From contig NZ_FOVN01000004.1 in the NCBI RefSeq assembly GCF_900115185.1, positions 69,501-133,500 of the forward strand: a stretch of 64,000 bases of DNA, in the 5' to 3' direction. The notes beneath the pieces are model-generated. The model did no database searches, was not told where the DNA came from, and saw nothing but the letters and a program-made list of their open reading frames with translations. Both the position numbers and the translations under genes were made by a program. The DNA is from Algorimicrobium echini (GTDB lineage Bacteria > Bacteroidota > Bacteroidia > Flavobacteriales > Flavobacteriaceae). Numbering within the stretch: position 1 is the first letter of the stretch; every line of letters starts with the position of its first letter. Shown in pieces: positions 35,795 through 43,869 of this stretch.

Positions 35795-38128
35795 TTGGAG
35801 AAGTATTTAAGCCAGTTAAATGAAGCGCAGCTTGCGCCAACATTACAGAAAGATGGACCGATGATTGTTATTGCAGGAGCTGGTTCTGGCAAAACACGTG
35901 TGTTAACCTATCGTATTGCGTACCTCATGAGTCAAGGTGTGGATGCCTTTAATATCTTATCATTAACATTCACCAACAAAGCAGCACGTGAAATGAAAGC
36001 ACGTATTGCAACTATTGTAGGTGAAAGCGAAGCGAAAAATCTATGGATGGGAACTTTTCACTCGGTTTTTGCTAAAATTTTGCGTTTTGAAGCTGATAAA
36101 TTAGGCTATCCAAGCAACTTCACCATTTATGATACCCAAGATTCCGATCGGCTAATTGCGGCCATAATTAAAGAAATGAATCTGGATAAGGAAATCTATA
36201 AAACCAAACAGATTCGTTCCCGAATTTCATCTTACAAAAACAGCTTAATAACCGTAAAGGCTTATTTTCGGAATCCAGAATTAATGGAAGCCGATAAAAT
36301 GGCTAGACGTCCACGATTAGGCGATATTTATAAAAATTATGTAGACCGCTGTTTTAAAGCAGGTGTAATGGATTTTGATGATTTGTTGTTGAAAACCAAC
36401 GAATTGCTCACGCGTTTTCCAGAAGTTTTGGCAAAATATCAAGATAAATTTCGTTATATTTTGGTGGATGAGTATCAGGATACCAACCATTCACAGTATT
36501 TAATTGTTCGTGCTTTATCAGATCGTTTTCAAAATATCTGTGTGGTAGGGGATGATGCGCAAAGTATCTATGCCTTCCGTGGTGCTAACATTAATAATAT
36601 TTTAAACTTCCAAAAAGATTATGATGATGTGAAGTTATTCCGATTAGAACAGAATTACCGTTCTACAAAAAATATTGTAAATGCGGCTAATTCCATCATC
36701 GATAAAAACCAAACCAAGCTCGATAAAATTGTTTGGACAGCTAATGATGAAGGTGCTAAAATAAAAGTTAACCGTTCGTTAACCGATGGTGATGAAGGGC
36801 GATTTGTAGCGAGTTCTATTTTTGAAAATAAAATGCAAAATCAATTACCAAATAGCGATTTTGCTGTTTTATACAGAACTAATGCGCAATCCCGTTCTAT
36901 TGAAGATGCCTTACGCAAACGCGATATACCGTATCGTATTTATGGTGGTTTGTCATTTTATCAACGAAAGGAAATTAAGGATGTCTTGTCCTATTTGCGC
37001 TTGATTATTAACCCAGCTGACGAAGAAGCTTTAAAACGAGTGATTAATTATCCGGCTCGCGGTATTGGGCAAACAACCATGGATAGGTTGGTAGTAGCAG
37101 CAAACAGTTATGGTAAAACCATATTTGAAGTTTTACAAAATATTGATCAAGTAGAAATAAATGTCAATTCTGGTGCGCGTAACAAATTGCGTGATTTTAC
37201 CACGCTTATTGAGAGTTTTCAAGTTATGAATCAAACAGCCAATGCGTTTGAGTTAGCGGACCACGTGGTAAAAGCCAGTGGTGTTATTCGTGAATTAAAT
37301 AAAGACAGCACGCCTGAAGGTGTTGCTAGAATGGAAAATATTGAGGAGCTTTTAAATGGTATTAAAGATTTTGTTGAAGGGCAAAAAGAAATTGTGGATG
37401 CTACAGCTTCATTAGCAGAATTTCTAGAAGATGTGGCTTTGGCGACCGATTTAGATGCAGATAAAGGTGATGCTGATCATGTTGCCTTAATGACCATTCA
37501 CTTGGCTAAAGGCTTGGAGTTTCCGTATGTTTATATTGTAGGTCTAGAGGAAGATTTGTTTCCTTCAGCTATGAGTATGGGAACTCGTAGTGAGTTGGAG
37601 GAGGAGCGTCGTTTATTTTATGTGGCTTTAACACGTGCAGAAAAACAGGCTTATTTAACTTATGCTTTATCGCGTTACCGTTGGGGTAAACTGATTGATT
37701 CGGAACCTAGTCGCTTTATTGAAGAAATAGACGAGGAATATCTAGATATTATTACACCTATTGAGGAACGCCGTTTTAATCCGATGCTAGATGCTGATAT
37801 TTTTGGCGATCCAGAACCGAATAAAGTCCGCTTTAAAAAACCAGTTCAACCAACTTTCAAAAAGAAAGGTGCGCCAGTTTCTAAAGTAGAAAAGAAAGTA
37901 TTGCCTGCCTCTAAAAATTTAAAACCTGTTAGTCAAACCAAAGGGAATACCAACTTATTTGATAGTAATTTAGTGGTTGGTAATATGGTGGAGCATCTGC
38001 GCTTTGGAAAAGGTGAAGTTTTAAAAATTGAAGGTGCAGGCGCTGATACGAAAGCCGAAATTAAATTCAATAATGGTGGTGTTAAAAAACTATTGTTACG
38101 TTTTGCTAAATTGGAGGTAATCAGTTAA
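35795..38128 (+). CDS. uvrD: UvrD/PcrA-type DNA helicase with TTG start
   Basis: The 777-residue superfamily 1 helicase acts in nucleotide excision repair and replication-fork clearance. It has the Q-motif start (LSQLNEAQLAPTL), Walker A AGAGSGKT (residues 27-34), LSLTFTNKAAREMK, DEYQDTNHSQY (motif II), VVGDDAQSIYAFRGA, EQNYRSTKNI, and the late motif VALTRAEKQAYLTYA, with a C-terminal Tudor-like region (VGNMVEHLRFGKGEVLKI). The start codon is TTG: the frame upstream is closed by TAA at 35747 and holds no ATG between, while the first internal ATG is at residue 23, inside the nucleotide-binding region. Confidence 0.95.
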   Translation: MEKYLSQLNEAQLAPTLQKDGPMIVIAGAGSGKTRVLTYRIAYLMSQGVDAFNILSLTFTNKAAREMKARIATIVGESEAKNLWMGTFHSVFAKILRFEADKLGYPSNFTIYDTQDSDRLIAAIIKEMNLDKEIYKTKQIRSRISSYKNSLITVKAYFRNPELMEADKMARRPRLGDIYKNYVDRCFKAGVMDFDDLLLKTNELLTRFPEVLAKYQDKFRYILVDEYQDTNHSQYLIVRALSDRFQNICVVGDDAQSIYAFRGANINNILNFQKDYDDVKLFRLEQNYRSTKNIVNAANSIIDKNQTKLDKIVWTANDEGAKIKVNRSLTDGDEGRFVASSIFENKMQNQLPNSDFAVLYRTNAQSRSIEDALRKRDIPYRIYGGLSFYQRKEIKDVLSYLRLIINPADEEALKRVINYPARGIGQTTMDRLVVAANSYGKTIFEVLQNIDQVEINVNSGARNKLRDFTTLIESFQVMNQTANAFELADHVVKASGVIRELNKDSTPEGVARMENIEELLNGIKDFVEGQKEIVDATASLAEFLEDVALATDLDADKGDADHVALMTIHLAKGLEFPYVYIVGLEEDLFPSAMSMGTRSELEEERRLFYVALTRAEKQAYLTYALSRYRWGKLIDSEPSRFIEEIDEEYLDIITPIEERRFNPMLDADIFGDPEPNKVRFKKPVQPTFKKKGAPVSKVEKKVLPASKNLKPVSQTKGNTNLFDSNLVVGNMVEHLRFGKGEVLKIEGAGADTKAEIKFNNGGVKKLLLRFAKLEVIS

Positions 38129-38134
38129 AAAAAA

Positions 38135-39103
38135 CTATTTTACCATAAAAACAGAATTAATGTTGCCTTTCCCGTCATATTCTTTTACTGGATTGTCAGG
38201 ATCTGTTATCCATTCATTGTCCACAATAAATTTGTAATGATGCTTTCCTCCAGTTAATGTCAAGTTTAGTGTCCAGCCAAAATCTGTTTTTTTCATTTTT
38301 AGAGCATCTTCAGACCAATTATTAAAACTACCAGACAAGATGACTTTTTCAGCATCCAAAAAATTCCGTAATTCAAAGGTTACTTCTTTGGTGATATTAA
38401 TTACCGAATTGTATTCGCCATATTCATTTTCAACTTTATTAGGATTATAAGGGTCTTCAATCCAATTTCCGTCAACTATATAACGATATTGATAGGATCC
38501 AGGTTTAATTTCTAATGTTATTTCCCAGCCATTCTCAACTTTTTTCATAGAAAAAAGGTTTTCATCCCATTTATTGAATGAGCCTGCCAGAATTACTTTT
38601 TTTGCATTTTTATGACCATATAATTTAAAACAAGCATTACCATCTTCATTTTGATAGGCTGTATAAAACTTTAAATTATAGACATTTAAGGGGCTTCCGC
38701 TTGGGGTTTTTGCTGGTGCTATATTGGCAATGTTATCGTTAGGTTCAGCCCAGTATTTTCCGTTGATTAAGAATTTAAATTCCCAAGAAAATTCATTAGT
38801 AAAATCGGCTATTTTTTTTCTTAATTCAAAGGTGTTAATGCCAATTTTTTTCATTTTCCATTTGTCACGAGTCCAATCGTTAAATTGCCCAGACACAATA
38901 ACTTCTTTTATATTTAAATCGTCAAAGTCATTAATGCTGCCTTCGTCGTCTGAAGTGATTCTGTTGTAATTGCTAATGTCAAACACAAATACAATATCAT
39001 CGCCTTCTATCTTGTAGCCTAAAATTTTTTCTTCTTGTGAAAAGCTTGAGGCGCAAGTGAGAAAGTAAAAAATACTGATAATTTGTGATATAACTAGTTT
39101 CAA
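38135..39103 (-). CDS. Exported protein with three CBM48/AMPK-like glycogen-binding modules
   Basis: The 322-residue protein has a signal peptide (residues 1-23, ending SSFSQ) and then three beta-sandwich modules of the isoamylase/AMPK CBM48 type, each with the core pattern V-I-L-x-G-S-F-N-x-W (VIVSGQFNDW, VILAGSFNKW, VILSGSFNNW) and a closing strand (FKFLINGKYWAEP, YRYIVDGNWIEDP, YKFIVDNEWITDP). There is no catalytic domain. It probably binds alpha-glucan in the periplasm or at the surface. The start is TTG at 39103, overlapping the upstream stop as TTGA, so it is translationally coupled to the aspartyl protease. Confidence 0.82.
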   Translation of the reverse strand: MKLVISQIISIFYFLTCASSFSQEEKILGYKIEGDDIVFVFDISNYNRITSDDEGSINDFDDLNIKEVIVSGQFNDWTRDKWKMKKIGINTFELRKKIADFTNEFSWEFKFLINGKYWAEPNDNIANIAPAKTPSGSPLNVYNLKFYTAYQNEDGNACFKLYGHKNAKKVILAGSFNKWDENLFSMKKVENGWEITLEIKPGSYQYRYIVDGNWIEDPYNPNKVENEYGEYNSVINITKEVTFELRNFLDAEKVILSGSFNNWSEDALKMKKTDFGWTLNLTLTGGKHHYKFIVDNEWITDPDNPVKEYDGKGNINSVFMVK

Positions 39104-40065
39104 TGTTTTTGTATGGGATAATTTATAAAATACAATTTCTCTTTCTGATAATTTATAATGGTTCTTTTTTGTTTGAAGAATTCATAGCCTAAAACACCAT
39201 CCAAATCTGTGCCGAAAGCTTGGTTAATACCTCGCAAGTTTGTTAAAACAGTATCCATAGGGCCAAAATATATAGTTTCGCTTAATTTTACGCGATGTAG
39301 TTTTCCAGCAATAACTTCTTTTTTATTGTTGCTAGCATCAATTAAAGTTAAGCGTTTTTTTGGTGTAAAGTATTTGAGTATTTCTTTATTAAGGTTTTTG
39401 CTTATTTGATTGAATTCTGCTGCGGTGTCCAGCCCAAACGTCACTTTTTTATTGTTGATATTTCCAACCAGTGTTATAGTATGATTTTTTAATGAAAAAT
39501 TTAAACTATCAACAATTTTTTCAATGTAAACTTTTTTATCGAGCTTATTTCCGTCTTTATTAACTTTTGATAATGTAATTTGATTCAAATATAAATCAAC
39601 AAAAACTTCGTAATCTTTTAATACAGAATAGCCAATAATCCCTAATAGTTTTATTTTTTTACTTTTTTCTATATGTGAGAGGTTGATAACATCTGACTTT
39701 AATGATTCCAGTTTAAAGTTTTGAAGTACAAAATCCTTTACTTGTTTTTCATATGGATTATCAATTGCTTCCAATACGCCAAATGATTGATTGTCTTTTT
39801 TCTGGTGTTTATAAAGGTTTTTGAAGTGTACTTTGTTTAAAATCATGGTTTCTGATCCCGTATCAATAATGAAATTTCCATTTTGACCGTGAATTTGAGC
39901 TTCTACAACAATAAGATGATCCACAAGTTTAAAAGGAATTCGTGTCGTGTACTCATTGATTTTTTCAGATTTTGGAAAAATAATAGACCGTTTACTCTTT
40001 ATGTCATTAGCTTTCAATAAGCTTGAATAGCATGTAATTAGTATAAATAATAGTATTCTTGGCAT
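39100..40065 (-). CDS. Two-lobed retropepsin-like aspartyl protease, exported
   Basis: The 321-residue protein has a signal peptide (residues 1-19, ending SLLKA) and two lobes, each with an aspartyl protease active-site loop: FIIDTGSETMI (Asp68) and FGLDTAAEFNQI (Asp213). The second loop is DTAA rather than the usual DTGS. Each lobe also has a conserved hydrophobic-Gly strand (LLGIIGYSVLKDYEVFVDL, LDGVLGYEFFKQKRTIINY). It would cleave peptides outside the cytosol. It is coupled to the CBM48 gene by a TTGA overlap; whether the two share a substrate is unknown. Confidence 0.85.
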   Translation of the reverse strand: MPRILLFILITCYSSLLKANDIKSKRSIIFPKSEKINEYTTRIPFKLVDHLIVVEAQIHGQNGNFIIDTGSETMILNKVHFKNLYKHQKKDNQSFGVLEAIDNPYEKQVKDFVLQNFKLESLKSDVINLSHIEKSKKIKLLGIIGYSVLKDYEVFVDLYLNQITLSKVNKDGNKLDKKVYIEKIVDSLNFSLKNHTITLVGNINNKKVTFGLDTAAEFNQISKNLNKEILKYFTPKKRLTLIDASNNKKEVIAGKLHRVKLSETIYFGPMDTVLTNLRGINQAFGTDLDGVLGYEFFKQKRTIINYQKEKLYFINYPIQKH

Positions 40066-40211
40066 ATTATTAAGACTGAAAAAAAAGGTAAATGTTACAG
40101 AATTTACCCAACAGTTTATAAATTTAAGTTTAATTTTTGAAATGTTATGATGGTGATAGGTAATTCAAATAAAAATATTTAATTTGTATAGCATCATTTT
40201 ACCCAATTATT

Positions 40212-40832
40212 ATGGCAGAATTTATTAGAATTTATGAAGAAAACCCTAATCCAAAAGAGATTAAGCGTGTTGTAGAAGTTTTAAAAAAGGGAGGTTTAAT
40301 TATCTATCCAACCGATACCGTTTATGGATTAGGATGTGACATCACAAATGTGAAGGCGTTAGAAAAAATAGCTAGAATAAAAGGGGTGAAACTAGAAAAA
40401 TCTAATTTCTCCTTTATTTGTCATGATTTAAGTAATTTAAGCGACTATGTTAAGCAGATAGATTCCACGACATTTAAAATTTTAAAACGTGCGCTTCCTG
40501 GTCCATATACATTTATATTGCCAGGAGCCAAATCGTTGCCCTCTGTTTTTAAAAAGAAAAAGACAGTAGGTATTCGTGTGCCTAGCAATAATATTGCGCT
40601 TGAAATAGTGAAGCAATTAGGAAACCCTATTATTTCTACATCCATTCGTGACGAAGATGATGTTTTAGAATATACTACAGATCCCGAATTAATTCTTGAA
40701 AAATGGGATAATCTAGTAGATTTAGTAATTGATGCTGGTTATGGCGATAATGTAGCATCTACCGTTATCGATTTATCGGAAGAATCTCCAATAATTGTTA
40801 GAGAAGGAAAAGGTAGTTTAGAGATTTTTTAG
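40212..40832 (+). CDS. tsaC: L-threonylcarbamoyladenylate synthase (TsaC/Sua5/YrdC)
   Basis: The 206-residue enzyme makes threonylcarbamoyl-AMP for the t6A modification at position 37 of ANN-decoding tRNAs. The N-terminal loop with KKGGLIIYPTDTVYGLGCD and the ARIKGVKLEK stretch belong to the substrate-binding site, and PGPYTFILPG, VGIRVPSN and PIISTSIRDED follow the family order. The length is that of the short YrdC-type enzyme without the Sua5 C-terminal domain. The terminator stem overlaps its last codons. Confidence 0.9.
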   Translation: MAEFIRIYEENPNPKEIKRVVEVLKKGGLIIYPTDTVYGLGCDITNVKALEKIARIKGVKLEKSNFSFICHDLSNLSDYVKQIDSTTFKILKRALPGPYTFILPGAKSLPSVFKKKKTVGIRVPSNNIALEIVKQLGNPIISTSIRDEDDVLEYTTDPELILEKWDNLVDLVIDAGYGDNVASTVIDLSEESPIIVREGKGSLEIF

Positions 40833-40856
40833 AATTCTATAAACTACCTTTTTTAA
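40808..40856 (+). terminator. Terminator whose 5' arm is inside the tsaC coding sequence
   Basis: AAAAGGTAGTTTA (40808-40820) is perfectly complementary to TAAACTACCTTTT (40840-40852), followed by T residues, with a 19-base loop that contains the tsaC stop codon. Confidence 0.65.
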
Positions 40857-40859
40857 TTA

Positions 40860-41018
40860 TTAAGCTGATTTTAAATTTCTTGAAAATCGGTTTGTTTGAT
40901 TATTGGTTAAAATTATTGAATCTGCCTGAAAATACTTTTCAGATTTAATAACATTAATGAGCCAATCTAAATGGTTTTTAGAGCGTCTTTTAAACTGATA
41001 GTGTAATGTCTGTTTCAT
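40860..41018 (-). CDS. Possible 52-residue hypothetical protein
   Basis: An ATG at 41018 opens a 52-codon frame on the minus strand ending with TAA at 40860-40862. The predicted product begins MKQTLHYQFKRRSKNHLDWL and continues INVIKSEKYFQADSIIL, so it is basic, soluble-looking and has no signal peptide or membrane helix. Codons look like those of neighbouring genes. No homologue comes to mind. It fills most of an otherwise unexplained region. The call rests only on frame and codon impression. Confidence 0.35.
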   Translation of the reverse strand: MKQTLHYQFKRRSKNHLDWLINVIKSEKYFQADSIILTNNQTNRFSRNLKSA

Positions 41019-41257
41019 AGTAAATTAGATTTTAAGTAGGTTTTCAAAAATCTTTTACAAAAAACGTGTTGCAGTAGGTTTGGGTTAATTAAATTTAAGT
41101 TATTATAATCTTTAAATAATAAAAAGTCTACAAATTGTACAATTTATCTGTTAAACTATTTATGTTTAAGTTAAATTATAATAAATATCTTATTTATTTA
41201 ACATAAATGATAGTAATTATTGACTCATTTAGTGAGTTTTTTTTAAATCCTGGCAAT
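41019..41257. other. AT-rich intergenic region between the small ORF and the OmpA-like gene
   Basis: No gene-like frame is seen. A small plus-strand hairpin (ACTCA 41223-41227, TGAGT 41233-41237) followed by eight T residues looks like a terminator, although no plus-strand gene leads into it. A short untranslated RNA between 41040 and 41245 is therefore possible but unproven. Confidence 0.3.
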
Positions 41258-41288
41258 AAAAAAAGCCCAATCGGTTAGATTGAGCTTT
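41258..41288 (-). terminator. Terminator of the OmpA-like gene
   Basis: On the minus strand AAAGCTCAATC pairs with GATTGGGCTTT (one mismatch) and is followed by a T run. It lies 22 bases after the OmpA-like stop codon. Confidence 0.7.
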
Positions 41289-41309
41289 AATAGGTTTAGA
41301 TTTTAACGA

Positions 41310-42149
41310 TTATCTGCCGTCTGCTTCAAGGTTTTTCATTTCCTTATCAATCATTTCGTAGAATTCATCAATTTTTGGTAATACAATAATTCTTGTACGT
41401 CTGTTTTTAGCTCTGTTTTCAGCTGTGTCATTATCTACTAATGGTTGGTATTCACCACGACCAGCAGCAATAAGTTGTTTAGGTGCTACGCCTAAATCTT
41501 CTAATACACGAACAACAGATGTGGCACGCTTAACGCTTAAATCCCAGTTATCAATTAATGGAGGCTTGTTATAAGGAACAGGATCTGTATGCGCTTCAAC
41601 CATACATTCAAATGTAGGCTTGCTCTTAACAACTGTAGCTACTTTTCCTAAAATTTCTTGAGCTCTAGTTGTTACACTGTAACTACCACTTTGGAATAAT
41701 ACTTTATCAGCTATAGAAATAAATACGACACCTTTTTCAACATTCACTTGTATGTCTGGATCGTTGATACCAACTTCTTTTTTCAAACTGGTAACCAGCG
41801 CTAACATAACACTATCCTTTTTGCTAACAGCGTCTTGTAAACGAGATATTCTTAAATCTTTCTCTTTTAAACTTTCAAGTGTTTTTTCAACATTACTAGC
41901 ACCTTTAGATGTAAGCATTGTTAAAGCTTCATTGCTGGTAATAAGGTTGTCGTTGGTTCGTTTTAAATCGGCAATACGATCTTCTAAACCTTGTGCTTTA
42001 GATAAGCAGGAGTTTAACTTTATCGTTGCAGTATTTAATAAATCTTGTGTTTCTTTTTGCTTGGCTTCAAGAGCTGCATATTCTTTTTTAGAAACGCATG
42101 AGCCAAGTAGAAACATGGCGGAAATACTCAATAAAATTAGTTTTTTCAT
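41310..42149 (-). CDS. OmpA-family lipoprotein with coiled coil
   Basis: The 279-residue protein has a lipobox (FLLGSC, Cys18), a coiled coil (about residues 22-125, many Leu/Ile heptads such as LNSCLSKAQGLEDRIADLKRTNDNL) and an OmpA/MotB-type peptidoglycan-binding domain (FISIADKVLFQSGSYSVTTRAQEILG, VEAHTDPVPY, NWDLSVKRATSVVRVLEDLGV, ENRAKNRRTRIIV). The Asp and Arg residues that bind diaminopimelate are in place. It should tether the outer membrane to peptidoglycan across a helical spacer. It has its own promoter and terminator. Confidence 0.92.
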   Translation of the reverse strand: MKKLILLSISAMFLLGSCVSKKEYAALEAKQKETQDLLNTATIKLNSCLSKAQGLEDRIADLKRTNDNLITSNEALTMLTSKGASNVEKTLESLKEKDLRISRLQDAVSKKDSVMLALVTSLKKEVGINDPDIQVNVEKGVVFISIADKVLFQSGSYSVTTRAQEILGKVATVVKSKPTFECMVEAHTDPVPYNKPPLIDNWDLSVKRATSVVRVLEDLGVAPKQLIAAGRGEYQPLVDNDTAENRAKNRRTRIIVLPKIDEFYEMIDKEMKNLEADGR

Positions 42150-42188
42150 AATACTTAATGTGATTTTAGATGTTATTTATTAACAGAT

Positions 42189-42196
42189 CAAAATTA
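42189..42196 (-). promoter_or_regulatory. -7 promoter element of the OmpA-like gene
   Basis: On the minus strand TAATTTTG (42196-42189) matches TAnnTTTG exactly and lies 39 bases before the ATG at 42149. No clear -33 TTTG is at the right distance. Confidence 0.45.
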
Positions 42197-42340
42197 TACA
42201 AAAGATTAGTTCATCTTGTCTCTATTAACAAAAACTTTAACAAATTTATAAACAATTAATTTTCAACATAATAAATTAAAAAATACGTAAATTTTAACTT
42301 AAAAGCTAAAGAAACGGACTCTAAAAAAGTATCGTTAATT

Positions 42341-43321
42341 TTAAACTTGGTATTTACGCTTGATGTAATAATCCCAAACAATAGATTTTGTATTAAAGTA
42401 GTGTGTTTTTTGTTTTAGGTTTTTACGTTTTTTTAGCAGTAATGGTAGGTGTTTATAAAAGCTTATGTGCGCTTTTAAAACGGCTAAAATATGATGAAAC
42501 TTAAAAGTAATTAGAAACATGGCGCTTGCTATACCATCTAATAAAAGTCGCGTAAAAATCAGAATGAATAAATTGCCATATGCATTTTTTGTCAAAGCAA
42601 ATAAACTATTTCTAAAATTTAAATAGGTTTTCTTTGGGTTTGTATTTTTAAGTGTTGCGCCTCCAACATGAAACACTGTTGAGGCTCCGATATAAACCGT
42701 TTTTAAATTTCGATTAAAAGCTCGCCAGCATAAATCAATTTCTTCCATATGAGCAAAAAATGATTCGTCAAAACCATTTAAAGTATCAAAAACGGATTTC
42801 CGAATAAATAAACAGGCACCCGATGCCCAAAATATTTTGGCTTTATTATTATACTGTCCAAAGTCTTTTTCAACAGTGTTAAACACACGACCTCTACAAA
42901 ACGGATAACCGTATTTGTCAATATATCCGCCTGCAGCACCAGCATATTCAAAATAATCCTTGTTTTTATAATCTAAAATTTTTGGTTGAATAATAGCTGT
43001 TTCCCGACTGTTTTCAAATTCCTTAAGAATTGGGTTTAACCAGTTTTCAGTAACTTCTACATCAGAATTTAATAAGCAATAGATGTCCTCGTTTACCTGT
43101 TTTAAAGCGTCATTATAGCCTTTGGCATAACCACCATTTTCAGAATTTTCAATTATCTGAATAGTTGGGAAGTTTTCCTTAATATACATGACAGACCTAT
43201 CGGTTGATGCATTGTCGGCAACATAAATAATAGCTTCTTTAGAAAAAGCTAAAACGGCTGGTAAAAACTGTTCTAAAAGCTTTTGTCCATTCCAATTTAA
43301 TATAACAACTGCTATTTTCAT
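42341..43321 (-). CDS. Glycosyltransferase family 2
   Basis: The 326-residue protein has the GT-A fold of family 2: the N-terminal nucleotide-sugar motif VVILNWNGQKLLEQFLPAVL, ADNASTDRSV, the SENGGYAKGYNDAL loop, and the metal-binding LLNSDVEV (D-x-D equivalent). Later motifs ASGACLFIRKSVFDTLNGFDESFFAHMEEIDLCWR and GGATLKNTNPKKTYLNFRNSL are typical of the rhamnosyltransferase-like subgroup. A C-terminal hydrophobic segment (about 245-275) suggests membrane association. It overlaps the nuclease-domain gene by one base (TAATG). Confidence 0.92.
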   Translation of the reverse strand: MKIAVVILNWNGQKLLEQFLPAVLAFSKEAIIYVADNASTDRSVMYIKENFPTIQIIENSENGGYAKGYNDALKQVNEDIYCLLNSDVEVTENWLNPILKEFENSRETAIIQPKILDYKNKDYFEYAGAAGGYIDKYGYPFCRGRVFNTVEKDFGQYNNKAKIFWASGACLFIRKSVFDTLNGFDESFFAHMEEIDLCWRAFNRNLKTVYIGASTVFHVGGATLKNTNPKKTYLNFRNSLFALTKNAYGNLFILIFTRLLLDGIASAMFLITFKFHHILAVLKAHISFYKHLPLLLKKRKNLKQKTHYFNTKSIVWDYYIKRKYQV

Positions 43322-43764
43322 TAAATATAATCAGGTATGTCTTTTAAAAATGTGTAGCATTCTGCCTTGAAATCCATTTGGCAATAATAATGATTTAAAC
43401 CGTTGGTTACCATTAAATATGTGGCATTTAAGGTTAAATTATATTGTGCAATTTGGTCAAATGTGCTTTGCGTAATGGGAATACTAGGAGCCTTACATTC
43501 AACAATTAAGTGAATACTACCATCTGGATTATAAACTACAATATCGTAGCGCTTTTTTAAATCGTTGACACGCAATTCTTTCTCAACGTTTATAAGCGAT
43601 TTAGGATATTTTTTTTCTTGTAATAGAACTTGTAAACAGTTTTGGCGCACCCATTCTTCAGGTTGTAAAATCACAAATTTTTTCCGAATAGGATCGAATA
43701 TAGAAACTTTATTTTCGCTATTTTTGAAACGAAACGAAAACTTCGGAAAATTGAGTGCTTGCAT
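43321..43764 (-). CDS. HsdR_N-type PD-(D/E)XK nuclease domain protein
   Basis: The 147-residue protein is a stand-alone version of the type I restriction HsdR N-terminal domain (HSDR_N_2 pattern). The nuclease core is visible: Asp74 in RYDIVVYN and Glu89-x-Lys91 in IVECKAP, with the following DQIAQYNLTL motif. There is no helicase part and no hsdM or hsdS nearby, so it is not a restriction enzyme as such. It is divergent from holA and translationally overlapped with the glycosyltransferase gene. A role in DNA metabolism is a guess from its position. Confidence 0.85.
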   Translation of the reverse strand: MQALNFPKFSFRFKNSENKVSIFDPIRKKFVILQPEEWVRQNCLQVLLQEKKYPKSLINVEKELRVNDLKKRYDIVVYNPDGSIHLIVECKAPSIPITQSTFDQIAQYNLTLNATYLMVTNGLNHYYCQMDFKAECYTFLKDIPDYI

Positions 43765-43869
43765 GGTTGCCGCTTATGATTTTGCCAAAGTTAACGTTCA
43801 ATAATCAAAAACCAAATGCCTGGCCTCTTTTTTAAGAACAGGTATATTAAATTTCGAAAAGTCAGTATT

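Noticed and set aside
43321-43764. Restriction or defence system
   Set aside because: Only an HsdR N-terminal type domain is present, with no helicase, hsdM or hsdS nearby.
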